Positions 1 through 14,500 of a stretch of 64,000 nt of DNA are shown here, piece after piece. The DNA is from Meandrina meandrites (lineage: Eukaryota; Cnidaria; Anthozoa; Scleractinia; Meandrinidae). The stretch spans positions 35,838,305-35,902,304 of the forward strand of contig OY855908.1 of assembly GCA_963693305.1 (NCBI GenBank), read 5' to 3'. Below the pieces are notes generated by a model. The model saw only the letters and a program-made list of their open reading frames with translations, did not search any database and was not told where the DNA came from. The position numbers were made by a program, and so were the translations under genes. The stretch's first letter is position 1; every line of letters begins with the position of its first letter.

Positions 1-789
1 TTTCTTTTGCCGAGGACTGCCTCGTAAAATAAAATTCTGAAGATAAACTTTATATTCCCGGGATCGACCGGAAGTCAACACGTGATGCCCCACGTGAGGC
101 CGCACGGATCAACATGTGATCCGTGCGGCCAGCGTGGTCTTGAAATTTTGTGTATTTGATATTCAAAGAGAAGACGTTTTGAAGTTTGAGACCGATCACA
201 AAAACAAAGTAAAAATAAATAAATAAAATAAATAAATAAAACAGAAGAGAATGATGGTAAGCAAAAAGCGTGAGTATCAAAACCCTGTTTGAAACCAAAT
301 GTGGTCAGCGTTGGTTGACGCACGCAATGGAAAGCGGTCACGCAACATATGCATCCATATGTTAATGATTACTGGGAAAATAACCGATGAAGAAAAATAT
401 GTTTCACATGATAGCCAAGTTCGTTTTTCCTGTTTTTCTGCTAAGATCACCCACAAACTAAGTTACGAGAACCACGAATTGCCGCCTTTATTTATATAAA
501 AGCAACTCCATGAACTAATATATGATTGCAACCACATGGAACTTGGAACTATTTTCCATAGAAAGTATAACTATTTTCATAGATTTGTGTATGTAATGAA
601 GATTTATAAACTGAACTGAATTATAGCTATCACATGTTATTGAAACCACCAACGAGACACGGCAATGTTCACTGCAAAGGGAGAAAATCAGACGATTTAT
701 TCGAAAAATGCATTTAGATTTTGCTTGCGGTGTCAGCACCGAAAAAACTGAGCAACCACAAGGAGATGACTACAGTTTCTATAGATTAT
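1..789. other. Unannotated left edge with one strong hairpin
   Basis: I see no coding exon here. The only clear structure is the perfect hairpin at 98-130, listed separately. An A/T-rich stretch of TAAA-type repeats lies at about 205-240. From about 790 the sequence becomes recognisably the start of the 2 kb tandem units. Confidence 0.5.
98..130. repeat. Perfect 14-bp inverted repeat (hairpin)
   Basis: The arm GGCCGCACGGATCA at 98-111 is exactly complementary to 117-130, with a five-base loop. CACGTG-type E-box hexamers lie just upstream at about 79-96. GC content is far above the surrounding sequence. Function is unknown; it could be the end or centre of a small fold-back element. Confidence 0.75.
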
Positions 790-3700
790 TTGACTTTGCA
801 TGTTATTTTGTTAAACAGAACATGCGAGCCTCGATGTGTATTTAGAGGGTGTAAAACAGCCTAATTGAAAAAATCACAAACTAAATGATATCGCAATTAA
901 AAGCAGATATATATGTTTACAAAACAAAATCTGTGCGGTGACCTACTACAGCAATGCCGGCGGACATGGAGAAATTATTTTCGTGCAACACGATTTTGTT
1001 TATGTGTTTCGCAGAAACTGCCAGGTCTATGATACATTGGGCCCGCATAACTTATAAACTGCTAAATGAATCCATGCATCTGCTTCACGTTGAGCAAAAA
1101 TAATTACAACCATATTTTGACCGTCCGGGTATAAAATAACCCGATTATCACTACTTTAACACCTCGGTACAAGTGTTTACTGAAGTCCCTGGGTTCTCCA
1201 GGGATATTTTAAACACGGAGATTTATTTGAAGAGAAAGGCTAAAAACTCAACTTTTTTTATACCTCAAGACGAAATGAGACCAGAGCGACATTAGCCGGG
1301 GTATCTTGTCTAAGGAGTGGCGAGCCATTCAATTCTCCGTTATCTTTAGTTGCTTTCAGTATTATGAGAGAATTTTATCAGGAATTATAAGTAGTTTCAT
1401 ACGTCCGTTGATAAATATTAATACAGAACAAAACATTATCAGTTCAGGAGCAGAATCATAAACCTTGTACTTTAACCACAAGACTATCAAGGTTAATAAA
1501 CCGAGATCCGGCTGAGGAATACAGTCTACAAGTTCATTAATTTTATTGCCCGGCAATAAATCAAATGGAATCAAAAGCTTAAAAACATGATGAAACAATC
1601 ATTAAATATTTGGGCTGGTACATTAATCATTTCTCTGGCTTGACTGTCACATTAACTCAGTTCAGAGATTCGATAAAATGAATAGTACCGTTCCCTTCTT
1701 TCAGGACTGGACGAAAAAACCCCAGACTTACCCAGTCTGGAACGTATCATTCTCGCTCCCAGAACTCTTCAAGTATATGATAGGACACTTTGTGTCGTTA
1801 TATAAAGAGCTAATAATGACAACGTCACTTGATTCGAACCCAAGAGAAAGTAGCATTTTCATTGCATTCTATTAGATAGCGTGTACAAAGAAACAGGATC
1901 GAATACCAAGGAAGCGCCGGGTAAAACCTGAAAACTACACGGCCAAGTTGAGCTCTCTCGCCAGCTCGTCCTCGCCTATTCAAGCTATAGGTTACTTTCT
2001 CCTTTTGTTCGCCATAAATTCGAGGCCCTAGAAAAGGCTAGTTTTCAAGCAATTCTATAAAGCGGATATCGATCAAGATCGTGTTAATCACAATTTCCCG
2101 AATGACACACGTTGCCTTAGATCTCCGATTTGCCGTTAATTGTGGGTTAGTTGTTTTCATTCATTATGAAATGTTCCACGTGCAAGTGTCAACAGTTTTG
2201 GTCGTCCAGTTGTCCCTCTCCTCATCAGTATTATTAATTTTCGACTTTAGGCCATTTGGGAAATTTAGTTCTAAGGAAGATTCCCTGAAATAATTTCTAT
2301 TTCCCCAAAACGTACATTTAACAATTTTTAAGTGGACGTTAAAGCCAGTACATTTCAATAACTCAAATACATAAAATATGTCCCTAAATTAAAACAGAGG
2401 AAATTCCGTTAAATGATATGTTTTTTCAAACTCTTAACTGTAGAGGATCAAACAACACTGGCTGGACAAACTAAACGCAATTTTTGTCCATTTTTAAATG
2501 TAATTTCCGAAGTCAGGCAAACCTTAGTTTTTTTGAAATCGTCAAGTTATGATTTCACACTTTACTGCACTTGGCCTAAAGTTCAGTTGGATCGGAATTC
2601 TTGTAAAGGAAGATATCACCGCATCGTACATCATAAAATTAAACACCTTTGCACTTGTAATGCTTTCTTGTGTTATTTTTTCGTAATTACATTCTAGCTA
2701 ATTACTAACAAAGGCCTCTTTAAGGCCCTAGAACGGGTTTTATTTTTTGTCCTTAGTATTTTGTTCCGTCAAGACTTAAACTATTTCAGATTACTTTTAC
2801 TTAACTTTGCGTGTTCTTTTGTAAAACGAAACATGCGAACCTCACATCGATGTGTATTTAGAGGGTGTAAAACAGCCTAATGGAAAAAATCACAAACTCA
2901 ATGATATCGCAATTAAAAGCAGATATATATGTTTACAAAACAAAATCTGTGCGATGACCTACTACAGCAATGCCGGCGGACATGGAGAAATTATTTTCGT
3001 GCAACACGATTTTGTTTATGTGTTTCACAGAAACTGCCAGGTCTATGATACATTGGGCCCGCATAACTTATAAACTGCTAAATGAATCCATGCATCTGCT
3101 TCACGTTGAGCAAAAATTACAACCACATTTTGACCGTCCGGGGATAAAATAACCTGATTATCACAACTTTAACACCTCGGTACACGTGTTTATTGAAGTC
3201 TGTGGGTTCTCCAGGGATATTTTAAACACGAAGATTTATTTGAAGAGAAAGGCTTAAAACTCAACTTTTTTTAGACTTCAAGACGAAATTAGACCAGAGG
3301 GACATTAGCCGGGGTATCTTTTCTAAAGAGTGGCGAGTCATTCAATTCTCCGTTATCTTTAGTTGCCTTCAGTATTATGAGAGAATTTTATTAGGAATTA
3401 TAAGTAGTTTCATACGTCCGGTGATAAATACTAATACAGGGCACAACATTTTCAGTTCTGGAAGAAAATCATAAACCTTGTACTTTAACCACAAGATTAT
3501 CACTTGAAGGTTTTATAGTACACCGAGATCCGGCTGAGGAATACAGTCTACAATACAAGTTCATTAATTTTATTGCCCGGCCATAAATCATATGGAATCA
3601 AAAGCTTAAAAACATGATGAGACGATAGTTGGGCTTGTACATTAATCATTTCTCTGGCTTGACTGTCACATTAACTCTTTCACATGCTGCGCAGTTCAGA

Positions 3701-6700
3701 GATTCGATAAAAAAATAGGACTGGACGAAAAAAAAGACTTACCCAGTCTGGAACGTATTATTCTCGTTGCCAGAACTCTTCAAGTATATGATAGGACACT
3801 TTGTGTCGTTCTATAAAGAGTTAATAATGACAACGTCACTTGATTCGAACCCATGTGTTATTTTTTCGTAATTACATTCTAGCTAATTACTAACGCCTAA
3901 AACGGGTTATATTTTTTGTCGTTAGTATTTTGTTCCCTTAAGACTTAAACTATTTCAGGCCGCGTTTTTACTTTGTAAATCTCATATTACTTGACTTTGC
4001 GTGTTCTTTTGTAAAACGAAACACGCGAACCTCGATGTGTATTTAGAGGGTGTAAAACAGCCTAATTGAAAAAATCACAAACTAAATGATATCGCAATTA
4101 AAAGCAGATATATATGTTTACAAAACAAAATCTGTGCGGTGACCTACTACAGCAACGCCGGCGGACATGGAGAAATTATTTCGTGAACACAATTTTGTTT
4201 ATGTGTTTCACAGAAACTGACAGGTCTATGACATATTTAGGCTCATTCTCCGAACAGCGGCTGGTAATCGAGCCTATGATACATTGGGCCCGCATAACTT
4301 ATAAACTGCTAAATGAATCAATGCATCTGCTTCACGTTGAGCAAAAATTACAACCACATTTTGACCGTCCGTATGAAATAACCCGATTATCACAACTTTA
4401 ACACCTCGGTACACGTTTTCACTGAAGTCTGTGGGTTCTCCAGCGATATTTTAAACACGGAGATTTAGTTGAAGAGAAAGGCCAAAAACTCAACTTTTTT
4501 AAGACTTCAAGACGAAATTAGATCAGAGCGACATTAGCCGGGGTATCTTTTCTAAGGAGTGGCGAGCCGTTCAATTCTCCGTTATCTTTAGTTGCCTTCA
4601 GTATTATGAGAGAATTTTATCAGGAATTATAAGTAGTTTCATACGTCCGGTGATAAATATTAATACAGAACACAACATTATCAGTTCAGGAGCAGAATCA
4701 TAAACCTTGTACTTGAACCACAAGACTATCAAGGTTAATAAACCGAGATCCGGCTGAGGAATACAGTCTACAAGTTCATTAATTTCATTGCCCGGCAATA
4801 AATCAAATGGAATCAAAAGCTTAAAAACATGATGAAACGATATTTGGGCTGGTACATTAATCATTTCTCTGGCTTGACTGTCACATTAACTCTTTCACAT
4901 CCTGCGCAGTTCAGAGATTCGATAAAAAGAATAGTACCGTTCCCTGCTTTCAGGACTGGACGAAATAAAAAACCAGACTTACCCAGTCTGGAACGTATCA
5001 TTCTCGTTCCCAGAACTCTTCAAGTATATGATAGGACACTTCCTGACGTTTTATAAAGAATTAATAATGACAACGTCGTCACTTGGTTCGAACCCAAGAG
5101 AAAGTAGCATTTTCATTGCATTCTATTAGATAGGGTGTTCAAAGAAACAGGATCGAATACCAAGGAAGCGCCGGGTAAAACCTGAAAACTACACGGCCAA
5201 GTTGAGCTCCCTCGCCAGCTCGTCCTCGCCTATTCAAGCTAAAGGTTATTTTCTCCTTTTGCTCGCCATAAATTCGAGGCCCTGGAAAAGGCTAGTTTTC
5301 AAGCGATTCTATAAAGCGGATATCGATCAAGATCGTGTTAATCACAATTTCCCGAATGACACACGTTGCCTTAGATCTCCGATTTGCCGTTAATTGTGGG
5401 TTAGTTGTTTTCATTCATTATGAAATGTTCCACATGCAAGTGTCAACAGTTTTGGTCGTCCAGTTGTCCCTCTCCTCATCAGTATTATTAATTTTCGACT
5501 TTAGGGCCATTTGGGAAATTTAGTTCTAAGGAAGATTCCCTGAAATAATTTCTATTTCCCAAAAACGTACATTTAACAATTTTTAAGTGGACGTTAAAGC
5601 CAGTACATTTCAATAACTCAAATACATAAAATATGTCCCTAAATTAAAACAGAGGAAATTCCGTTAAATGATATTTGTTTTCAAATTCTTAACTGTAGAG
5701 GATCAAACAACACTGGCTGGACAAACTAAACGCAATTTTTGTCCATTTTTAAATGTAATTTCCGAAGTCAGACAAACCTTAGTTTTTTTTTGAAATCGTT
5801 AAGTTATGATTTCACACTTTACTGCACTTGGCAGAACCTAAAGTTCAGCTGGAACGGAATTCTTGTAAAGGAAGATATCACCGCATCGTACATCATAAAA
5901 TTAAACACCTTTGCACTTGTAATGCTTTCTTGTGTTATTTTTTCGTTATTACATTCTAGCTAATTACTAACAAAGGCCTCTTTAAGGCCCTAAAACGGGT
6001 TTTATTTTTTGTCCTTAGTATTTTGTTCCGTCAAGACTTTAACTATTTCAGATTATTTTTGCTTCGTAAATCTCCTGTTACTTAACTTTGCGTGTTCTTT
6101 TGTAAAACGAAACATGCGAACCTGACCTCGATTTGCATTTAGAGGGTGTAAAACAGCCTAATTGAAAAAATCACAAACTAAATGATATCGCAATTAAAAG
6201 CAGATATATATGTTAACAAAACAAAATCTGTGCGGTGACCTACTACAGCAATGCCGGCGGACATGGAGAAATTATTTTCGTGCAACACGATTTTGTTTAT
6301 GTGTTTCACAGAAACTGCCAGGTCTATGATACATTGGGCCCGCATAACTTATAAACTGCTAAATGAATCCATGTATCTGCTTCACGTTGAGCAAAAATTA
6401 CAACCACATTTTGACCGTCCGGGGATAAAATAACCTGATTATCACAACTTTAACACCTCGGTACACGTGTTTACTGAAGTCTGTAGGTTCTCCAGGGATA
6501 TTTTAAACACGGAGATTTATTTGAAGAGAAAGGCTAAAAACTCAACTTTTTTAAGACTTCAAGACGAATTTAGACCAGACCAGAGCGACATTAACCGGGG
6601 TATCTTTTCTAAGGAGTGGCGAGCCATTCAATTCTCCGTTATCTTTAGTTGCCTTCAGTATTATGAGAGAATTTTATCAGGAATTATAAGTAGTTTCATA

Positions 6701-8500
6701 CGTCCGGTGATAAATATTTAATACAGAACACAACATTATCAGTTTAGGAGCAGAATCATAAACCTTGTACTTGAACCGCAAGACTATCAAGGTTAATAAA
6801 CCGAGATCCGGCTGAGGAAGACAGTCTGCAAGTTCATTAATTTTATTGCCCGACCATAAATCAAATGGAATCAAAAGCTTAAAAACATGATGAAACAATC
6901 ATTAAATATTTGGGCTTGTTCATTAATCATTTCTCTGGCTTGACTGTCACATTAATTCTTTCACATCCTGCGCAGTTCAGAGATTCGATAAATAAATAGT
7001 ACTGTTCCCTTCTTTTTGTGTCGTTTTATAAAGAGTTAGTAATGACAACGTCACTTGATTCAAACCCAAGAGCTGAGAAAATAGCATTTTCAGTGCAAGT
7101 TTATTAGAATGCAGTCAAGGAAAACTCTTCACAAATAAATAAAACAACAGCAAAACGGACGATAGCGTGTACAAAGTAACAGGATCGAATACTAAGCCCG
7201 GGGGAGGTGGGGTACTCCCCTATATCAGGTATACAGGTATGTGCCGCCCCAAAGGGTATGGTTTTTGAGCCGTTTTGGTCTGAAAACGGGTATAGATTTT
7301 GAACATTTTGGTCTGAAATTGGGTATGTTTATCGGGGGAACGTTCACGAAAGCTTATAAACTTATTTTTCTTCCCAGCAACCGGGGCGAGTAACTGGTGA
7401 GAGAGAAAGAGAAATAGATAAAATATATCATTCCAGCTAAATTTTACCTATTCATCTTTGTTACGTTGACTTCCGTTCAGCACTGATGCATATGCTATGC
7501 AAGGTCAGGTCTGTAAACGGGTATGGATTTTTGAGGCCAGGTCTGAAAACGGGTGTGGAAAATGGCATTTTTTGGTCTGAAATTGGGTCTGGATTTGGAG
7601 ATGCAGGCGGCACATCCCCACCAAAAATTCCAAGGAGTACCCCCCCCCCCCCCCCGGGATACCAAGGAAGCGCCTGGTAAAACCTAAGAAATTACGGCCA
7701 AGTTGAGCTCTCTCGCCAGCTCGTCCTCGCCTATTCAAGCTAAAGGTTACTTTCTCCTTTTGTTCGCTATAAATCCGAGGCCCTGGAAAAGGCTAGTTTA
7801 CGAGCGATTTTATAAAGCGGATATCGATCAAGATCGTGCTAATCACCATTTCCCGAATGACACACGTTGCCTTAGATCTCCTAGGTGCCGTTAATTGTGA
7901 GTTAGTTGTTTTCATTCATTATGAAATGCCCTGCAAGATACAGTGTCAACAGTTTTGGTCGTCCTGTTCTGTTCTTCTTCTTCATCATTATTACTAAATT
8001 TTGCCTTAAGGGCCATTTGGGGGAAATTTAGTTCTATGGAAGATTCCTTGGAATAATTTTTGTCACAAAAACATACATTAACAATTTTTAAGTGGACGTT
8101 TAAGCCTTAAGCCAGTACATTTCAACAACTCAAATACATAAAATATGTCCTTAAAACAGAGGAAATTCCGTTAAATGATATTTGTTTTCAAACTCTTAAC
8201 TGTAGAGGATCAAACAACACTGGCTGGATAAACTAATTGCAATTTTTGTCTATTTATAAATTCAGTTGGAACGGAATTCTTGTAAAGGAAGATATCACTG
8301 CATCGTACATCATAAAACACCTTTGCAGTTGTAATGCCTTTTTGTGTCATTTTTTTCGTAATTACATACCTAGCTAACTACTAACAAATAAAGGCCTCCT
8401 TAAGGCCCTGAAACGGGTTCTATTTTTTGTCCTTAGTATTGTGTTCCTTCAACTCTTTAATTTCTCCTTTAGACTTAAACCATTTCAGGTTATTTTTACT
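790..8500. repeat. Tandem array of four diverged ~2 kb non-coding units
   Basis: Shared landmarks recur in the same order. One beginning TCGATGTGTATTTAGAGGG lies near 831, 2849, 4032 and (altered) 6128. One with GGAATCAAAAGCTTAAAAAC lies near 1567, 3594, 4809 and 6868. One near 2070, 5324 and 7828 is missing from unit 2. Units are about 831-2848, 2849-4031, 4032-6127 and 6128-8500. Unit 2 has lost about 825 bp between positions matching 1842 and 2667 of unit 1. Unit 4 carries a 462 bp insertion. Short ORFs recur between units but are full of stops and look like nothing known, so I read the array as non-coding. Confidence 0.85.
7197..7658. mobile_element. 462-bp inverted-repeat element inserted in tandem unit 4, with 8-bp target duplication
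   Basis: The element starts with a CCCGGGGG run followed by GTACTCC, and ends with GGAGTAC followed by a C run and CCCGGG, so its ends are inverted repeats. It is flanked by ATACTAAG (7189-7196) and ATACCAAG (7659-7666), an 8 bp direct repeat with one mismatch. Units 1 and 3 of the same array (near 1900 and 5157) show the uninterrupted target. The interior repeats a motif of the type GGTCTGAAAACGGGTAT in direct orientation, and GTGCCGCC lies near both ends. There is no coding capacity, so it is a non-autonomous DNA element. Confidence 0.8.
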
Positions 8501-11500
8501 TTGTAAATCTCCTTTTTGGGCTATTTTAAAAATTTCCGGAAACTTGCAACGTCAGGCAACGTATTGCTTAGATTAATTTACACCTAAAGCTGTTAATTCT
8601 ATAACAAAACATCAAAACAATTAGATCGACCCACGACATAATCTCATAATCCTTCCTGTAATACAAATCCTGCTAAAAGTTATTTTCTTACAAAACACGG
8701 TGTTTAAATATTTGGAGAGGAAAATATTTACCCTGTGTTACTTGACTTCAATGAAGATTCTATCCTCGGACTTTCATCTCAATAGGCTATTTCCTCTTTC
8801 CTTCTTGCCTCTCTATCAAAACGAGGCCTAGGACTTAAACTAAGGTTTGATTCAGGCATGGAAATGTGAAACCTGTAAGTAAATCTCATTCTCATGAAGA
8901 TCTTTGCACTAAAACTCACTTTAAAAACTCCGGAAATTTTGAAATAGCTCATTAATACTTCTTTGGTAATTGATCACTTCTTCCCCAAAGTTTCAATACT
9001 AGGGACGTTCATATTCACAATATTAATTGAAACAAAAATAAAAACGAAATGGTCTGGATCAACTGCAGAAATATTAGCTGCCTAATCAGTAAAGAGGATT
9101 ACAAAGGTAAACTTGTTTTTTGTCGGCTTGACAAAAGCTAACAAGTTGAAAGATCCTGAAGGAAAATGGCACGCACGTTTTTTGTCGCGAAACCTCAAAT
9201 TAGTACTACCACTGTACGTATTAGTTTAAAAGCATAGAAAATATTACAAGATAGTCGAATTCACTAAAATAATAGCGTAAAACTAAGATAGAAACAGAAT
9301 ATAAACGGACAATTCGACTTTTGCTCTCGATCGGAATGAAGACCCACCATGAACTTTTTGCAAGTGGTTGCCTTTTTAATGAGTGGATACCAGTTTTTGG
9401 CATCAATGCCAGTTAAATATTTGTGTAGTAATCAATCGTATTTAATGTTTTGATGCGCTCTTCAGTTCGATGTGTATTGTTTTGAACCTTCGTCGTCAAT
9501 CAAAACTACGCATGCGCAATATCTTGACACACTGCCCTTAATATATGTCTTTCTTCATATATTTTCCGACCTTTCGTATCTGCGTCTTCTAATTAACTAC
9601 ATACAGCTTCCGTCGTTGATCACCTCTTTAATAAAAGCCATCTCGTTATCACTGCCACTTTCTTTCGGCCAGAACAAAAGCTCAGGCAAATTTTTCTCCT
9701 TGGGAGGCTTGCTCAGTAAGCTCTTTTAAAGAAGTTAGATTCATGTAGGATTATTCTCGACCGCGCCTCTAGCGACTCTACGCTTCAATACCCCTTTCCC
9801 TGCAACCTCCCACGTACAGCTATCTGACTCGCTGAGTTGATGTACCGGCCGTGCTTACCATTTTCTTGTTGTTCTGACTGTTCTGTTTGTATTTTATAAA
9901 ACTGAAAGAATTTTTTTGTGTCGATCGATCATCAAAAATAATAACTGACAAACAATACTGCAAGGCTGCGTTGGCTCTTTAGTTGGCGTCATTTAGATTC
10001 GCTACACTGTGCTGATAAGTCCCAATAAGGAAGAAACAGCTGTCCACGGTTGCAATTCTGCTCTATCGGTTCTAGTCGTGGTGGTGTCTCACAAAATTTC
10101 CTTTTTTTTACATAGTATGGTCAGCCTTACAGTATTGTTTATTATTAACGTAACTGTCATTTATTATTCTTCTGCTGATCAGATCCTTTGTTTGATCCTA
10201 CGTTAGCACAATTATCGTTTGCGGTTCCTTGCTTTGAGTTTTATCTTTCATCGAAAATAAGACGAATGCGCGTGTTTTTGTCATAAGCGTGCTTGACGTC
10301 AGCTTCTGCGCACCAATAGAGTAAGAAATAGCACACAGTAAATTCTAGCTACAAAAAACTGGATCTCGAGGGCTGAAAAATCTCACGCTCTATCGGATCA
10401 TACGATCCTCGCGGTGCAACGAATGAAACCGCAGCTGCATAAGAGGATCTCGGCCGCATTAATGAAGGCCACCACGTTTTAGCACAAATTGACTTACAAA
10501 AATCGTGTCTTGGCAATCAGCGTTGAATCCACGATTACACCGCGCCCTTGTCACTGCCACGGGATAAAGATTAGACATACCATTTGAGCGATGCACAAGT
10601 TTAATAAAACTGAATGAAGAGGAATAATAAATAAAAGGAAAAAAACTACTCGTTGATGTTCAATGGTTTTCCACTCCGAAAGTGAGTTTAAGCTTATTAT
10701 AAGCTTTAAACCAAAAATAACTATTAGATTTGTTTTGCATTTTTGTCCATCTTAAATCCGCTTATCTTTGTTTCTTGTCTTTAGCTTTGCATTCCACCGA
10801 AGTCTAGTTTACTCCTGTTAAGTTAATTCTCTTTTCAAAAATTAGACTTCCAGCTTGTATCCCAGAGGCGTGAGTTAACTCTCGTTCGCAAAACAAGGAA
10901 ATAAAGTGCTCTTTTTACCTTAGTGGAAACGTTTTATTGTATGAAAAATATATTATTTGATGCATTTTTTAACATAATATTTAAATTACCGAGGGTTTAA
11001 TCAGGCTGTAAAATCCGGCACGGGTTGTATACTAGAAAAATCGAATAAAACAAAGGAGTTTTATTCCTCTGAGTGCAGACAATGCCGCGAAGCACTGAAG
11101 CATGTATTTTGCGACCGAAGCTGTCATCGACGTCTGAATTGAAAGGCCGATGGAAAGATTTGCAACAAACGAAAACTCGCCGTGAAAGTGTTACTCAATG
11201 TGAAGGGGTTTTCAGCTGGGTGTCGAAAGTAATCCGGAATTGCTTTGGTTTTCCTTTACTGCGATCTTGTTTAAATAGTCGCGCCACCTTTCTGACCCAA
11301 CCACGCATTGGTCAGGTGTGTTTTCCCGCGCTTGGCACAGGTTCCTCCTTGCTTCGGGTTCTCATTGGCTCCTTTCGTTGTTTACCTTTACTCTGATTGG
11401 CTATCGCCATTGCGTTGTGTGGCTTGGATTTATAAAACCCAGAAAACCTGGTCATCAACATTCCAGAAAAGTCCACGTGACAAGAAACACGATTAACGCA

Positions 11501-14500
11501 CTGACGTCCCTTCCGCTTTTTCTTGAGAAAAAGGGTGGGATATTCATAAGGCTCTTTTCTCAGCCTGGAAAACAGCAGTACTCACAAATGAAGCCTCTTA
11601 GTTTTGAAATGGAGGAGACAAAACTCTTGACCACTTCCGGACATCTTTACTAAATAGACAGTCGATTTATTTTCATTGACAAAATCCAATTTGTATAGCG
11701 ACTAAGCTTTTAGCTGGGATCTACCTAACAGTTAATTAAGCTGTTTTAGTCAACATTTTCTCTCGAGGGTAGCCCTAGAATCTAAGCTTTTTTAGTAGTT
11801 CTGGTTTAATTATTTGCTCGCGCGCTGTATAAAAATATCAATGAGCAATTCCAAACGAACAACAGTCTGAAGAGTACTTTGAATCACAGATTTCCGATGA
11901 TCATGATCAAAGACATTGCCTATCTGCTTAACAAGGTATTGTTTGAATATGACTCGCTCTTCTCATTGGAAATTTTAATTTTAAAAGGATTTCAAAATCT
12001 AATCTTGCATTTGCCGGATGCTAACGGAGCTGTTCAATTATGACAAACAATGTTCTTTCTGTTGAGCAAAGCTGGAAAAGTTACGAAAAGCCGGAAACGG
12101 TCTCACTTCAGTCTAGGAGCTGCAGAATTTTTGTCACCTCATAAAGACCGTAAAAGACAATATAATCAACTGTTGTTATAGTTTTTGTTTCAGGGAAAAA
12201 ACTAAAAAAAGTTTATCGTTGAAGTTAACACACAGCAAGAACATTCGATGAACATATAAAATATTGTTTAAAAAAAGACCAAAGAATGATCGTAAACAGT
12301 GAATGTATGAAACAAACCATACACTTTTGCCAATTGGCCTGAAAGGATTCGGTAAAATGACGTTAGGGCGTTTAGATTTCTTAACAATGTAGCGAAGCTT
12401 CGAGCTGCAAGGAAAAACCAAATTCGAGAATTTAATGAAGAAAAATAAGTCCGCGCTGTACGATAAAGTTGATTTCTGAGAATAATTCTAATCCAGTTTT
12501 CACTAAACATATCACGCGCATCAACGTATTTACGAACAGTCTGCGAGCCGGAAAAACTTACTTACGCTCACAAAAAATAAGCAGTTATTTGAAATTCCCT
12601 TTAGTGATCATCAATATAAAGATAAAATCTTTCTTTATGTTACGCAATCGAGCCGGATGGAAAGAATATACCCCGAGTTCCCTTTGCGCATACCCTTTTG
12701 CGGTTGGGTGGTGGTTGACCTGTGGCTAATAACTGAGAATTTTCAGTTGAAAATCCAGGCGCACGTTTATCAAACCCATTCTAACATACAACAGTAACTT
12801 AAAGCACTGTCCGGGCGCGCAATCAGGGAGAAAACCAAAAACACAAGCAAACGTAATAGTACTCCTTTATCAAAATGTGTAGCTAGATCATGCCCCTAAA
12901 CATGCTAAACCTTCACGATATTATCTACCGACAAAGGTCTTAGGACAAGCAGGATTTTAACTTAATTTACTAGCTTAGTTTTTAAAACGAATCGGCAAAG
13001 GATTAAAGGTGCGTATTAACCAAGAACACGATGATTTGCGTACGGCTATTCCGGCGATAAAAAGATCTGTTAGTTCGGATTTACACGACAGATAAGCTCG
13101 TTAGAGCAAGAACTTTATGGTCAAGAGTTTTCGCGGTTTTCGTGTGAAATCGCCGAATTCACACGTACGGCATATACGAGAAAATCATTATGGAAGTTGG
13201 AATATAAGAAGTACACTTTACACGCTGATATAAACGGTGCGCAAATAATGGGTAGGGCTTTTGACTTTAATTGTGAATAGCTAGAAAATGTATTTAATTC
13301 CTTTGGAACTATCCGTACGTGTTTGTGGTTTTGGAGAGAGATTGAACAACACTCCTTTTTATAAGAACCTTTCTTATAAGAACTGAAAGCGGCCAGAATT
13401 TAAGAAAATCCAAAGATGACGAAACCAAGGCTGAACACATTGGCCTGAGACATTTCCCCGGGAAATTAAACGTCTCGCCCGGCTCATCAGGTGACTTACC
13501 GCAGGGGTACACCTGAAGCCTTTTTTTCTACTGCTTTTTGGGTTTAATGCGAATATCTTGTTCGCGTTTCAAGCAATCCAAAAACCCTCTGCTCATTTTA
13601 CAAATCTATGTATAGAGGTGTTTTGTAAATTTTTAGGTGATTTTTGGGAATGTTTAGGAAGAGATAGTTTTTCTCAAAAGATTAGTAAAATGTGGAGAAA
13701 TAACTGAATGTTGAAGATTTAATGTGATTTTAAAATTAGAATTTGAAGTTAAAAATTAGTACAGGTTGGACACCCAAATAGTCCCCTGCCAACCTGGGGT
13801 GCTCTTGCGTGGGGGTCAACTGTCTAGTGGTGTTCCAAAAATAATTTTCTTTCTTCTATCCCTTCTTTAAACCTCTCGAAAATTTCACTTAAATTCACGT
13901 TTACCCGCGCCTTAAAACGTGACATTTTGTAATTTAATGAGCAATTCTGGATAATTTCATCTCTATTACAACCTACACCAACTACTTTTTCAATGATTCA
14001 GAAGGAATAATTTTGATCCACTGCAAGGGAGTGCTGCTGCTGCCGGAAAACGTGGACATGAGGTGAAGTCCCGAAGGTTTCTGACCCCGTCCCGTCCCGC
14101 GACAGTGAAAACGTATGACTATGATTAATAGCCTCCGGCTGACATCCCATACCCGTATCTAAAGACAATCTTTGAGTGACTGGAAAAGAGGGATTGCTTG
14201 TCTAATCTGCGACTAAACGCCGCTACAAGCAGCGGCTGGTATCATTTGCTGATCGTATGTACTAAGAACAATGCCATCTTTCAGCTCAAAGCACCTACCG
14301 CATGTACACATCCATACTAATGTAAAACGACTTCAAGTGTATAAGCTTGAAAAGGCGAGGAAATTTGATAAGTGCATGTCGCTTTCGTACTAGTGCCTAG
14401 AGTATGACCTTGCGCGCACTGAATTTGCGCAAATCATTTGATCGAATTACAAATCGTCATCTATTGTTGAGGTGCAGGATTCAACAAAAGGAACTAAACG

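Noticed and set aside
790..8500. CRISPR-like or coding tandem array
   Set aside because: Units are 1-2 kb with no short repeat-spacer pattern and no conserved frame.
10294..10301. Perfect CRE palindrome TGACGTCA
   Set aside because: An 8 bp site is expected about once by chance in a window this long, and no gene starts nearby.
11073..11653. Overlapping ORFs of 62-111 codons near CCAAT/TATA motifs
   Set aside because: No family resemblance. The motif cluster looks like part of a dispersed repeat, so I do not call a gene or promoter.
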